From NCBI RefSeq assembly GCF_036346855.1, contig NZ_CP107841.1, positions 8,746,001-8,810,000 on the forward strand: 64,000 bases of DNA. Direction: 5' to 3'. This DNA is from Streptomyces europaeiscabiei (GTDB lineage Bacteria > Actinomycetota > Actinomycetes > Streptomycetales > Streptomycetaceae). The translations under genes and the position numbers were made by a program. This document shows, piece by piece, positions 21,515-30,175 of the stretch (position 1 is its first letter; every line of letters starts with the position of its first letter). The notes beneath the pieces were generated by a model. It did not search any database. It saw nothing but the letters and a program-made list of their open reading frames with translations, and was not told where the DNA came from.

Positions 21515-22648
21515 TCAGACCGCCAACGGCCGGTCGGCAGCCGGCTTGCACACCGAGGACGGTGCGACAGCCACCGGGCGCGCCTCCACGGCGACCGGCA
21601 CCTCGGGAACCTGGTGCGGCAGGGTGACCGACCGCACCGGCCGCGTCCCCGACACCACCGTGTAGTCCTCCCCCAGCCGCGTCGGCATCACGTCACCCGG
21701 GTCCTCACCCAGCGCCAACTGCACGGCCGCCCAGGGGGCGTTGATCCCGCACAGCGCGAGCTGGTGCAGCCCACCCGCCGGACGCGTGTTGACATCCATC
21801 AGCACCGGTTCGTCGCCGTACATGCGGAACTGGATGTTCGTCAGGTAGTGCAGCTCGAACCGCTCCGCGATCCGCCGTGCGGGCTCGATCCACGAGGGGT
21901 TCTGACTGAACCCACGACGCCGGCCGTTCTTGGTGCGGCCCACGGCCATCCGGACCCGTCCGTCGGGGCCGGTGAGGCAGTCGACGGACACCTCCGGCTG
22001 TTCGAGGCGCGGCATGACCATCCAGTCCACGGGCTCCTCGGCCGCCCGCACCGCCTCCACGACCATGTCGAGATGCACGTAGGGGCTCGGGAATCCGCTG
22101 AGCTGATCGAGCGAGAAGGGGGCGCGCGAGACGACGCGGAAGCCCACGCCGCCCGCCCCGGACGCCGGCTTGAAGCACGCTCTGTGTCCGCCGTCCTCCA
22201 ACTCGTCGACGGCGGCGACGAGTTCGTCGGCGTTCGTCACCCGGAACCACGGCGGCACCGGGACTCCGTGCGCCTGGACCGCCTCGTACGCGGTCACCTT
22301 GTCCTCGAAGACCTCGATGGCCCGGGCGGTCGGCGCCAGCAGGACCGTACCGACGGCCGCGAAGTCCTCGCGATGCGCGGCCAGGGCCGCCTGGTGCAGC
22401 CGGGGCACGAAGACATCGATGCCGCGCTTGGCGCACTGGTCGAGCGCGTACTCGACGTACGCGGCGGGGGAGAGGCCCTCGGGCTCCAGGTCGGCGGTGT
22501 CCGCGGCGGCCAGTACGGGGGAGTCGGCGTCACCGTGCGTGGCATGGATGTCCACCGGACGAGCGTGCGGATTATGCCGCAGCTGATCCATGAAGAAGAC
22601 GTTCTCCGCGTACGTGCGGTTGAGCCAGACGCGTACGCGAGAGACCAT
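21515..22648 (-). CDS. ATP-grasp domain protein
   Basis: A 377-residue protein with the ATP-grasp ligase fold. Residues up to about 110 form a pre-ATP-grasp domain. The ATP-binding lysine segment reads ACFKPASGAGGVGFRVV, and the metal-binding end of the fold is VLMDVNTRPAGG. Such enzymes join a carboxylate to an amine or thiol through an acyl-phosphate. The ATG at 22648 has AAAGGCGG upstream. It is transcribed alone, divergent from the metallophosphoesterase operon. Neither substrate nor product can be assigned. Confidence 0.8.
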   Translation of the reverse strand: MVSRVRVWLNRTYAENVFFMDQLRHNPHARPVDIHATHGDADSPVLAAADTADLEPEGLSPAAYVEYALDQCAKRGIDVFVPRLHQAALAAHREDFAAVGTVLLAPTARAIEVFEDKVTAYEAVQAHGVPVPPWFRVTNADELVAAVDELEDGGHRACFKPASGAGGVGFRVVSRAPFSLDQLSGFPSPYVHLDMVVEAVRAAEEPVDWMVMPRLEQPEVSVDCLTGPDGRVRMAVGRTKNGRRRGFSQNPSWIEPARRIAERFELHYLTNIQFRMYGDEPVLMDVNTRPAGGLHQLALCGINAPWAAVQLALGEDPGDVMPTRLGEDYTVVSGTRPVRSVTLPHQVPEVPVAVEARPVAVAPSSVCKPAADRPLAV

Positions 22649-22927
22649 GCAGGCCGCCTTTCCAGGGTTCGCGGGCACAGCGGAGCAGGCCGTGCCCGGC
22701 CAGGGGGGATGGAGGTACGCCGAACCGCCGTACGCGAAAGACAGGCGTGGCGGTGGTGTAGGAGGGATCATACGGCCACCGGAGGTCAGGTTTCTGTCAC
22801 GCGCGTGTTAATCCTTGCGCGGCGGGTTCACCGGGACGCGTGTCGAGTGGTTCGCCTGGTCTGTCTTGTCCACCGGTACGCTCGTGTGTTCTCGTGTTGA
22901 TGTTGGATGTTCGGAAAAGGAGTGCGG

Positions 22928-23839
22928 GTGGAGTCGAGGGTCGGCCGTCACGGAAATCTGCTGGCCATCAGTGATCTGCACATCGGCTATCCCGAGAACC
23001 GCGCCCTCGTCGAGCAGATGCGCCCCGAGACCGACGACGACTGGCTCCTCGTGGCCGGCGACGTCGCCGAGACCGTCGCCGACATCCGCTGGGCCCTGGA
23101 GACCCTCGCCGGCCGCTTCGCCAAGGTCGTGTGGGTGCCGGGCAACCATGAGCTGTGGACCCACCCCAGCGAGACCGTCCCGTACCGGGGCGTCGAGCGG
23201 TACGAGCATCTGGTCGCCCTCTGCCGGGAGCTGGGTGTCGTCACCCCGGAGGACCCGTACCCCCTCTGGGAGGGACCCGGCGGCCCGGTGGTGATCGCTC
23301 CGCTCTTCCTTCTGTACGACTACTCGTTCCTGCCCAAGGGCTGTGCGACGAAGGAAGAGGGCCTCACGTACGCGCACGGCACCGGCGTCGTCTGCACCGA
23401 CGAGCACCTGCTGCACCCCGACCCGTACCCGAGCCGCGACGACTGGTGCCGCGCCCGGGTCGCCGAGACCGGACGCAGGCTCGCCGAACTGCCGCCCGAC
23501 CTGCCGACGGTGCTGGTCAACCACTACCCGCTGGACCGGCACCCCACGGACATCCTGCACTACCCCGAGTTCGCCATGTGGTGCGGCACGGAACTGACGG
23601 CCGACTGGCACCGGCGCTTCCGCGTCGAGGTCATGGTCTACGGCCATCTGCACATCCCGCGGACCACCTGGCTGGACGGGGTCCGCTTCGAAGAGGTGTC
23701 CGTGGGTTACCCCCGCGAGTGGCGGCCGCGTCCGGGACCGCCGGGCAGGCTGCGCCGCATTCTGCCGATGGAGGTCCAAGCCGGTGATCGAGGAACTGCT
23801 CCCGGGAGCGGTCGTGGTCGTGGAGGCGCACGCCCCTGA
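22928..23839 (+). CDS. Metallophosphoesterase
   Basis: A 303-residue calcineurin-like phosphoesterase. Motifs in order are AISDLHIGYPEN, VAGDVAETV, PGNHELW, VLVNHYPL and VYGHLHIPR, giving a complete dinuclear metal site. No signal peptide is visible. The GTG at 22928 follows GGAG by five bases; an ATG seven codons earlier lacks such a site. The last 56 bases overlap the phosphopantetheinyl transferase gene in another frame, so the final part of this protein (after RILPMEVQ) is low-complexity read-out. The overlap implies coupling; a role in 4'-phosphopantetheine turnover is conceivable but unproven. Confidence 0.85.
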   Translation: MESRVGRHGNLLAISDLHIGYPENRALVEQMRPETDDDWLLVAGDVAETVADIRWALETLAGRFAKVVWVPGNHELWTHPSETVPYRGVERYEHLVALCRELGVVTPEDPYPLWEGPGGPVVIAPLFLLYDYSFLPKGCATKEEGLTYAHGTGVVCTDEHLLHPDPYPSRDDWCRARVAETGRRLAELPPDLPTVLVNHYPLDRHPTDILHYPEFAMWCGTELTADWHRRFRVEVMVYGHLHIPRTTWLDGVRFEEVSVGYPREWRPRPGPPGRLRRILPMEVQAGDRGTAPGSGRGRGGARP

Positions 23840-24491
23840 CTGGGCCGCGGCCGCCGAGGGGATCGAGCTGTATCCCGAGGAGGAGGCGGTCGTGGCGCGC
23901 GCGGTGCCGAAGCGGCGCCGGGAGTTCACCGTCGTCCGCGGCTGCGCCCGGCGGGCCATGGAGAAGCTCGGCGTGGCGCCGCGGGCGATCGTGCCCGGCG
24001 AGCGCGGTGCCCCCGGCTGGCCGGACGGGCTGACCGGCAGCATGACCCACTGCGAGGGGTACGCGGCAGCCGCCCTGGTCCGCGTCGACGACCTCGCCTC
24101 CCTGGGCATCGACGCCGAACCGCACGACACCCTGCCCGAGGGCGTCCTGACGGCGATCGCCCTCCCCGCGGAGGAGACCCGGCTGCACCGTCTGATCGCC
24201 GGTGACCCCTCGGTCCACTGGGACCGGCTGCTCTTCAGTGCCAAGGAGTCCGTCTACAAGGCGTGGTTCCCGCTGACCGGGCGGTGGCTGGACTTCGCGG
24301 AGGCCGACATCGAGGTGTCCGTCGACCCCGGTGGCCGCTCCGGCGCACTGCGCGCCGAACTCCTCGTGCCCGGACCGGTGGTGAAGGGTCGTCGCATCGA
24401 CGTCTTCGACGGACGCTGGACGGTGCGGCAAGGACTGGTGGCGACGGCGGTCCCGGTTCCCTTCCCCACCAAGGGCGAGGACGCGGGATGA
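23784..24491 (+). CDS. 4'-phosphopantetheinyl transferase (EntD/Sfp type)
   Basis: A 235-residue transferase that moves 4'-phosphopantetheine from CoA to a conserved serine of acyl or peptidyl carrier proteins, switching on PKS, NRPS or fatty-acid synthases. The EntD-like WPDGLTGSMTHCEGY segment binds the substrate, GIDAEP carries the magnesium aspartate, and FSAKESVYKAWFP is the KExxYK motif. The start is GTG inside the preceding phosphoesterase gene. The stop overlaps the polyprenyl synthetase start (ATGA). No carrier-protein cluster lies in the window, so it probably serves clusters elsewhere. Confidence 0.93.
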   Translation: MIEELLPGAVVVVEAHAPDWAAAAEGIELYPEEEAVVARAVPKRRREFTVVRGCARRAMEKLGVAPRAIVPGERGAPGWPDGLTGSMTHCEGYAAAALVRVDDLASLGIDAEPHDTLPEGVLTAIALPAEETRLHRLIAGDPSVHWDRLLFSAKESVYKAWFPLTGRWLDFAEADIEVSVDPGGRSGALRAELLVPGPVVKGRRIDVFDGRWTVRQGLVATAVPVPFPTKGEDAG

Positions 24492-25525
24492 GCTGCCTTT
24501 CCTACGCGGACCTGCACAGACAGTTGTCGTCGGACATCGACGCGGAGATCACGGCCGCCCTGGAGAGTCTCGGGCCCTCGTCCGAAGCGGTACGGAGATC
24601 CATATCCGGACTGCTGGACCACCAGCGGATGAAGTACCCCTTGTCCGTGCTCCCGCTCCTCGTGCACGCCGCCGAGACGGGCTTCCCGGGACCGGCCGTC
24701 CCCCTGGGGGCCGTGCATGTCCTGTGGTGGACCTCCGCGTGTTTTCTCGACGACCTGGCCGACAGCCACGGCGCCCGCATCCCCGCCGGACTCGGCACGG
24801 AAGAGGCGCTGTTGGTGTCCGTCCTCGGCGGACACGCCCTTCCCATCAGGATCGTCCAGGCCCAGCCGGTCCCGGACGCGGTGCGCAACGCCCTCACCGT
24901 CGAGATCGTCAACTGCTGTATCGACGCCGTTGAAGGTCAGTTGCGGGATCTTCGCGGCGACAGCGAGAACCCCTCGCGGGACGCGGTCGTCGCCGCCTGT
25001 CGCGGGAAATCCGGCGCCCCCTTCAGCATGATCACGACGATGGCCGCGCTGCTCGCCGACGCCGGACCCGAACGAACCGAACTGTGGCGGGAGTTCGGCA
25101 GAACCTTCGGGGTTCTCTGGCAGCTCTTCAACGACCAGGAGGACCTGCTCTCCGGCCGCGAGGAGGACCTTCGCAACGGCACGGCCACCTATCTCCTCGC
25201 CTGCGCGCTGGAGGAGACGCCAGCTGGATCGAGGACGCGGGTGGTGGAACTCGGTGTCGCCGCACGGAGTTCCGAACGGGCGCGCGCGGAGCTCCGCGCG
25301 CTGCTGCTCGACCCCGTCGTTCTCCGCCGTTTCGAGAAGGACCTCGCGGTGTTCCGCGACGAGGCGCACCGCGTGCTCGGCGAACTGGGCGGCGACGAGA
25401 CCTACATGCCGGCCTTGCGGCAGCTGGTGGACCGGACCGCCCGGCTGTACCTGACCCAGGGCGCTTCTGCTGGCTCCTGGTCGGAGATCATCCGGCCGAT
25501 CGGCGCCGCGCGAGGTGACTCGTGA
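24488..25525 (+). CDS. Polyprenyl synthetase family protein (divergent, ComQ-like second motif)
   Basis: A 345-residue all-helical isoprenyl diphosphate synthase homologue. The first aspartate-rich motif is intact, DDLAD in CFLDDLADSHG at about 89-93. The second reads NDQED in LFNDQEDLLSG, with Asn in place of the first Asp, as in ComQ-like proteins, and is followed by DLRNGTATYLL. Normal enzymes chain isopentenyl diphosphate onto allylic diphosphates. The start overlaps the transferase stop (ATGA), so the three genes form one unit. The product is unknown; prenylation of a small peptide, as ComQ does, is possible but no target peptide was found. Confidence 0.8.
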   Translation: MSCLSYADLHRQLSSDIDAEITAALESLGPSSEAVRRSISGLLDHQRMKYPLSVLPLLVHAAETGFPGPAVPLGAVHVLWWTSACFLDDLADSHGARIPAGLGTEEALLVSVLGGHALPIRIVQAQPVPDAVRNALTVEIVNCCIDAVEGQLRDLRGDSENPSRDAVVAACRGKSGAPFSMITTMAALLADAGPERTELWREFGRTFGVLWQLFNDQEDLLSGREEDLRNGTATYLLACALEETPAGSRTRVVELGVAARSSERARAELRALLLDPVVLRRFEKDLAVFRDEAHRVLGELGGDETYMPALRQLVDRTARLYLTQGASAGSWSEIIRPIGAARGDS

Positions 25526-25611
25526 GGCGCCGGCCACCTCACCGGACTCGTCCGTAACCGCTCACGAACGGCCTCAAGAGCCGTCAGAAACGGCCTGGGC
25601 GCCGGAGAACA

Positions 25612-25646
25612 GCGACGGTCCACCGGGGCACCCGGCGGACCGTCGC
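25612..25646. terminator. Ten-base stem between convergent genes
   Basis: GCGACGGTCC (25612-25621) pairs perfectly with GGACCGTCGC (25637-25646) around a 15-base loop, between the polyprenyl synthetase and the small minus-strand gene. Probably a two-way terminator. Confidence 0.6.
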
Positions 25647-25655
25647 CGCACGCGC

Positions 25656-25883
25656 TCAGGCCCTCGGGCACCAGCTCCGCAACAGCCGGAAGAACTCCTC
25701 CTCGTTGCCCGCCAGTCCCGCCGCCGCCAGTGCCTGCTCCGCCTCGGCGAGCGCGGCGGGCGGCACCACGGGTGGTCGGCGTGACTCCCCGGGCCCGTCC
25801 AGCGCTGCTCGTACGGTCCCCAGCAGCCGCAGATAGGCCTGTACGGCGGCGCGCTCGCGGTCGGTCAGTACGGCGGTCGGCAT
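25656..25883 (-). CDS. Small hypothetical protein
   Basis: A 75-residue protein. It is mostly helical with a DRERAAVQAYLRLLGTVRAAL segment, a Pro-rich middle, an Ala-rich helix, and a C-terminal EEEFFRLLRSWCPRA. There is no signal or membrane segment. The ATG at 25883 has GGGGAGAG at good spacing, which supports it as a real gene; the in-frame extension upstream does not. No family is recognised. It lies between two converging units and is probably transcribed alone. Confidence 0.6.
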   Translation of the reverse strand: MPTAVLTDRERAAVQAYLRLLGTVRAALDGPGESRRPPVVPPAALAEAEQALAAAGLAGNEEEFFRLLRSWCPRA

Positions 25884-26009
25884 CGAACGGCTCTCCCCTG
25901 GTCGGATCGGTAGAACTCCGTGCCCGCCCCGGCATACGGGTGGCACACCCCCAGCTTGCCGTCCACCACTGACAATCCCGTCCTCCCGCGCGCGAATGTC
26001 GCCCGGGGG

Positions 26010-27437
26010 CTACCGAGGTGCCGAGCCCAGCACCGCTTCCCGTTCATGCTCCGTCAGGGGCGGTTCCACCAAAGGGGATTTGACCGGGCCGCGGAGCACC
26101 GCCAGCACGACCTCCGGTCTGACGAGAGCGCTGATCGGTTCGGTGAGGGTGACCACGCCGAGGTACGCCTTGAAGACCAGGGGCCGGCCGAGCGCGGTCC
26201 GGATCAGCCGCTCCACATAGCGGCCGAAGAGCCTCCGCACGGCGTTCGGCCGCTTGCCGATGGCCTCCGGGTAGCGGATGTCCGTGCCGGTGGCCAGCTC
26301 CCAGGCCAGCGACACCGGGACCGCCACGGCCTTCTGGACGCGGCGCGCGAGCCCCGGCGCCGCCAGGCCGTGCGCGGCGACCCGCTCACGCAGGGCCAGG
26401 GCGCTCTGGGCGGCGACGGACATGCCGTGGCCGTATATCGGGTTGTACGTGGCGACCGAGTCGCCGATCGCGACGAAGCCGTCGGGCCAGCCGGACACCT
26501 TCTCGAAGAAACGCCGCCGGTTGATCGTGCTGCGGGTGACCACGACGTCCGTCAGGGGCTCGGCGTGGGCGATCAGCTCACCGACGACCGGATGCCGGAC
26601 GTCACGCGCGAACGTCTCGAACTCATCCGTGAGCGCGGTCGGTTGACCTCCTCGGGTGCCCGACAGCGTCACCAGCCAGCGCCCGTCCTCGATGGGCACG
26701 AGGGTCGCGCTCCGCCCCGGCACCGGCTGCGACCCGTCCGGCTGCACATTGACCACCGGGTACTCCTCGGTGCCCGCGGGCGCCCGGAAGATCCGGCTGG
26801 CGTACACGAGCCCGGAGTCGACCTCGTCCATCGGCGCGGGCGCGACCCCCAGCGCGTCGAGCCAGGCGGTGCCGCGCGAACCACGTCCGGTGGCGTCCAC
26901 CACCAGATCGGCGGTGAGCACCTGTTCGTCGCCCTCGGCGGGACGGACCCGCAGCCCCGTCACCCGGGAGGCATCGCCCGCCAGGCCCTTGATCTCGGTG
27001 CGGTCCAGGAGGGTGACCCGGGGCCCGGCGAGGAGCCGGGCGCGGACGACCGACTCCAGCAGATCGCGGCTGCACGCGATCATGAACTCCATCTCGGGCC
27101 AGCGCCGCACCCAGCCCTGGGGTGAGAGCGAGACCAGACCGGTCGGCAGCGGAATGCGCCGGGCGCCGGCCGCCAGCCAGGCGTCCGTGACCCCCGGCAG
27201 CAGTTCCTCCATCGCGCGGGCCCCGCCGGACCACAGCAGATGGGCGTGCCGGGCCTGGGGCACGCCCTTGCGGGGGCCGGGCCCCTCGGGCAGCGCGTCG
27301 CGTTCGACGACGGTGACCTCGGCGTGGTCGCGCAGCGCGGCGGCGGCCAGCAGGCCGGCCAGGCCCGCGCCGACGACGACGGCACGCCGGGGAGCCGTGA
27401 CCGCGGTGTCGCTCGGGCCGCTAACGGGTTCGCTCAT
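26010..27437 (-). CDS. FAD-dependent monooxygenase-like oxidoreductase
   Basis: A 475-residue flavoprotein with an N-terminal Rossmann motif, VVVGAGLAGLLAAAAL (about 20-35), and a second flavin/ribityl-binding segment FVAIGDSVATYNPIYGHGMSVA, as in aromatic hydroxylases and squalene-epoxidase-like proteins. The substrate is not evident. The ATG at 27437 overlaps the end of the membrane-protein gene by 17 bp in another frame, so the two are probably translated together. It ends the four-gene minus-strand run that starts with an HTH regulator. Confidence 0.85.
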   Translation of the reverse strand: MSEPVSGPSDTAVTAPRRAVVVGAGLAGLLAAAALRDHAEVTVVERDALPEGPGPRKGVPQARHAHLLWSGGARAMEELLPGVTDAWLAAGARRIPLPTGLVSLSPQGWVRRWPEMEFMIACSRDLLESVVRARLLAGPRVTLLDRTEIKGLAGDASRVTGLRVRPAEGDEQVLTADLVVDATGRGSRGTAWLDALGVAPAPMDEVDSGLVYASRIFRAPAGTEEYPVVNVQPDGSQPVPGRSATLVPIEDGRWLVTLSGTRGGQPTALTDEFETFARDVRHPVVGELIAHAEPLTDVVVTRSTINRRRFFEKVSGWPDGFVAIGDSVATYNPIYGHGMSVAAQSALALRERVAAHGLAAPGLARRVQKAVAVPVSLAWELATGTDIRYPEAIGKRPNAVRRLFGRYVERLIRTALGRPLVFKAYLGVVTLTEPISALVRPEVVLAVLRGPVKSPLVEPPLTEHEREAVLGSAPR

Positions 27438-28629
27438 GGAAGTCGCTCTCTGACCTGGTCGCGGCGGCCCATTCACGGGCGGCCGCTACGACGGGTGACT
27501 GACGCAGGGCGATGGACATCCGTACGAGGTCACGGGGGTTCTCGGCGGGCGGGGCGGGGGCGTCGGCCGTGGCGGAGCTGATGACCCGGCCCTCCGGGTC
27601 GTCCTCCTTGGCCCGTACCGCCGCCGTCACCATCGCGGCGTCGGCCTCGGCCCGCGCCTGGACGGGATCGGAGCCCGCCGCGACGGCGGCGGTGTACGCC
27701 TTGGCCCGTACCTCGGAGTCGAAGTACGGGTACAGGCTGAGCATGCCGTCGTGGATGTCGGACTCCCGCTGCGTCATCTGGAGCCGGGCCGGCGCCCACC
27801 AGGAGATCCGCACCTCGTGGCTCGCCTGGGCCCAGACGGGACGCAACTCCCGCCACAGCGGGCCGAGTCGACGGTACATGGACCAGATGGTCCAGGAGTC
27901 GCCGAGGCGCTCTCCGGCCAGCGGCAGACAGAAGCCGAGCGCGCAGATCTGGGCGCCGACGGACGACAGCACGGGCGCGACGTACGTGCTCAGGTAGTCC
28001 AGGTCGCCGCCCTGCCAGCGGGTGACCACGGCGATCAGTTTGACGGCCGCGAACGGGATGTTGAGCAGGAAACCGAACGCGATGATCACCAGCCCGGCGC
28101 GCAGCCAGCCGCGCACCTGGAGCGCCCAGCGCCAGCACATGACGTTCATCGCGACGCCCGCGGCGGTGAAACCGATCAGATACAGCACGATCATCTCGCG
28201 CAGGAACGGGGTGGTGGCGTAGTACGTGTCGAAGTCCCGCACCCGCTCCACGGGGGCCTCGCCGAGCACGAACAGCAGCACGATCGCCGCGCACACAGCG
28301 CCGTACCCGGCGAGCCAGCGGTGCGAGAGCCGGCGTGTCGTGTCGGGCGGTCCGCCCCGCCAGTTGGTGATCAGCACCAGACAGGAGCCGCTGAAGGCGC
28401 TCAGCAGCAGGTAGACGACGGCCGCCGACATGTTCGCGACGCCGGTGACACGGTTGACCTCGGTGATCGTCGGCGGCGCGGCGAAGCAGAAGACCAGGGC
28501 GGCCAGCGTCATCAGCGCGCACACGGACCTGATCAGGGGGTCGCCCCAGTTCCGCAGCAGCGCGGGTGTCTTCGAGGCGAGGGCGATCGTCATCGCGACG
28601 GCAGGAATGTAGTAGCTGGACCCGTCCAT
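27421..28629 (-). CDS. Multi-pass membrane protein, MAB_1171c-like
   Basis: A 402-residue protein with roughly seven hydrophobic segments in the first 240 residues, then a soluble C-terminal half with the conserved-looking HEVRISWWAPARLQMTQRESDIHDGMLSLYPYFD. This matches the uncharacterised actinobacterial family often named after MAB_1171c and annotated as a putative transporter. The ATG at 28629 lacks a good ribosome site, and the bases just before it are four to five copies of an eight-base repeat. Families of this kind commonly sit beside ImmA-type peptidase and XRE genes, as here. The function is unknown. Confidence 0.75.
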   Translation of the reverse strand: MDGSSYYIPAVAMTIALASKTPALLRNWGDPLIRSVCALMTLAALVFCFAAPPTITEVNRVTGVANMSAAVVYLLLSAFSGSCLVLITNWRGGPPDTTRRLSHRWLAGYGAVCAAIVLLFVLGEAPVERVRDFDTYYATTPFLREMIVLYLIGFTAAGVAMNVMCWRWALQVRGWLRAGLVIIAFGFLLNIPFAAVKLIAVVTRWQGGDLDYLSTYVAPVLSSVGAQICALGFCLPLAGERLGDSWTIWSMYRRLGPLWRELRPVWAQASHEVRISWWAPARLQMTQRESDIHDGMLSLYPYFDSEVRAKAYTAAVAAGSDPVQARAEADAAMVTAAVRAKEDDPEGRVISSATADAPAPPAENPRDLVRMSIALRQSPVVAAAREWAAATRSESDFHERTR

Positions 28630-28633
28630 GTCT

Positions 28634-28673
28634 TCGGCGTCTCGGCGTCTCTGCGTCTCGGCTTCTCGATGTT
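28634..28673. repeat. Eight-base tandem repeat before the membrane-protein start
   Basis: Units at 28634, 28642, 28650, 28658 and 28666 read TCGGCGTC, TCGGCGTC, TCTGCGTC, TCGGCTTC and the decayed TCGATGTT. The array ends five bases upstream of the minus-strand ATG at 28629, where the ribosome site should be, and starts ten bases after the preceding gene's stop. Confidence 0.6.
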
Positions 28674-28682
28674 CCCGGCCGC

Positions 28683-29231
28683 TCAGCCCTGCGGCCCGCG
28701 GTAACCCAGGGAGGCCCCGATGCGGCCGGCCAGGTGATCGCGGCGCACCGGCCCGCGCAGCGCCGAACCGGCGAGCCAGGTACGGCACTTGCTGGCCAGC
28801 AGCAGTCCGAAGCTCTCGGCGTCCTGCTCGTCCGTCAGGTCGAAACGGGTCCGGGCGGCGACCTTCAGCACGGTGGCGTGCAGATCGGTGTCCTGGCTCA
28901 GTAAGCGCGTGGCGACCGCGGCACCCTCCACGTGACGGCCGCAGTGCCCGGCCTGCATGTGCCACAGCTCGTGGCCGAGGATCACCAACTGGTGGTCGGG
29001 CGCGGTGCGTTCCTCGATGACCACCAGGTCCTGCTCGGCCATGTCGAGCCACAGCCCACTGGCCGTGCCCGGCGGGAAGACGGCCGTACGGTAGTGGACG
29101 GGGCGGCCGCGGCGTCTGCTCATGGCGTCGCACAGGGCGCCGTAGAGGTCGGCGGGGTCCGCCGGTGCCGGCAGCGTGAGTTCGCCGACCAACTCGCCGC
29201 ACAGACGGCGCATTTCCTTTCCGATGCCCAC
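28683..29231 (-). CDS. ImmA/IrrE family metallopeptidase
   Basis: A 182-residue protein with the zinc-peptidase motif HELWH (in VILGHELWHMQAGH) typical of the ImmA/IrrE (DUF955) family. In known systems such peptidases cleave an XRE-type repressor after a stress or a phage-immunity signal. Here an XRE-type gene starts just upstream on the same strand (14 bp apart), so it is the natural partner. The start is GTG behind GGGGGAGA. The N-terminal part carries a GKEMRRLCGELVGEL helix. The size is small for the family but the active site is complete. Confidence 0.88.
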   Translation of the reverse strand: MGIGKEMRRLCGELVGELTLPAPADPADLYGALCDAMSRRRGRPVHYRTAVFPPGTASGLWLDMAEQDLVVIEERTAPDHQLVILGHELWHMQAGHCGRHVEGAAVATRLLSQDTDLHATVLKVAARTRFDLTDEQDAESFGLLLASKCRTWLAGSALRGPVRRDHLAGRIGASLGYRGPQG

Positions 29232-29244
29232 AGATCTCCCCCGG

Positions 29245-29901
29245 TCAGGACTCGGGCCGCTTGACGCTCTCCAGCAGCATGTCCAGCCACTCCGCCACCT
29301 TGTCACGGTGCTGGTCGGTGGGCAGCTGGGCCGCCCGCCAGGCGATGGAGCGCACCCCGTGGTTCTGCAGCAGCCGCTGCAGCGGGTCGTCGGCGGCCCC
29401 GGCCGCCGCGCGCTCACGGTCGGCGAGCTGCTGGAGGAGCTCCTGCTCGGTCCGCATCAGGGCGCTCGCCAGCGCCTCGGGGTCCTCGGCGGTGAGGAAA
29501 CCCGCGTGCACCCTGAAGAAGCGCTGGATGGCGTCGCAGTGCTCCATCGTGGGACGCCGGTCCCCGTTGATCAGGGCACCCGCCTGCTGGCGCGACATGC
29601 CGGCGCCGTCGGCGATCTCCTGCTGGGTGTACTTACGGCCACCCGGCTTGAGCCGGGTGCGTCTCAGCAGGTCCAGGCGCTGCAGAAAGCGGGCCTGGAC
29701 GTCGGGCTCACCGGCGCGCTGCCCGCTCAGCAGGGCCTTCACCACCGCCTCCGGCACACCCGACGCGCCCGAGAGCCGTCGGGTGTCGAAGACCTCCGTG
29801 TGCCGTACGCGCAGCTTGTCCGCCAGCGCGGTGACACGGGCCACGACGGCCGGCAGCAGAACCGTCGCCGCGGCGTCCGGAACCTCGAAGCCATCCGTCA
29901 C
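29245..29901 (-). CDS. XRE-type helix-turn-helix regulator
   Basis: A 218-residue DNA-binding protein. The HTH lies in the middle: KYTQQEIADGAGMSRQQAGALINGDRRP is spread over about 92-120 and is followed by a helical C-terminal half. The N-terminal third is helical and may be a dimer or sensor part. The GTG at 29901 follows TAGGAGA. It heads the run peptidase, membrane protein, flavoprotein, and probably represses it, with the peptidase as antirepressor; that is inferred from the family pair. Confidence 0.85.
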   Translation of the reverse strand: MTDGFEVPDAAATVLLPAVVARVTALADKLRVRHTEVFDTRRLSGASGVPEAVVKALLSGQRAGEPDVQARFLQRLDLLRRTRLKPGGRKYTQQEIADGAGMSRQQAGALINGDRRPTMEHCDAIQRFFRVHAGFLTAEDPEALASALMRTEQELLQQLADRERAAAGAADDPLQRLLQNHGVRSIAWRAAQLPTDQHRDKVAEWLDMLLESVKRPES

Positions 29902-30175
29902 CGACAGATCTCCTACGTCTCTCTCAGGCCAATTTCGCGGTACTGCGGAATCCGTGGATCCAAGCCTGGCGCGAGACCCCGGTCTCGGCAAGTACACCGT
30001 GAACTGCGGGGAGACTAGCGGTTCGGTCGAACTCACATCCAGGCCTCGCCACAACTGTGGCGAGATTCAGCCGTCAACAGGCGTCGAATGCCACGATAGT
30101 TGACACGACTCCGCCCAGGGCAGCAGGATCAAGGCGCCGCGAGAAGGCCGCATAGGCAAGAGGGGTGACCTCCCG

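Noticed and set aside
23784..25525. Core of a PKS/NRPS or terpene gene cluster around the phosphopantetheinyl transferase
   Set aside because: No synthase, carrier protein or cyclase gene is nearby; the transferase probably acts on clusters elsewhere.
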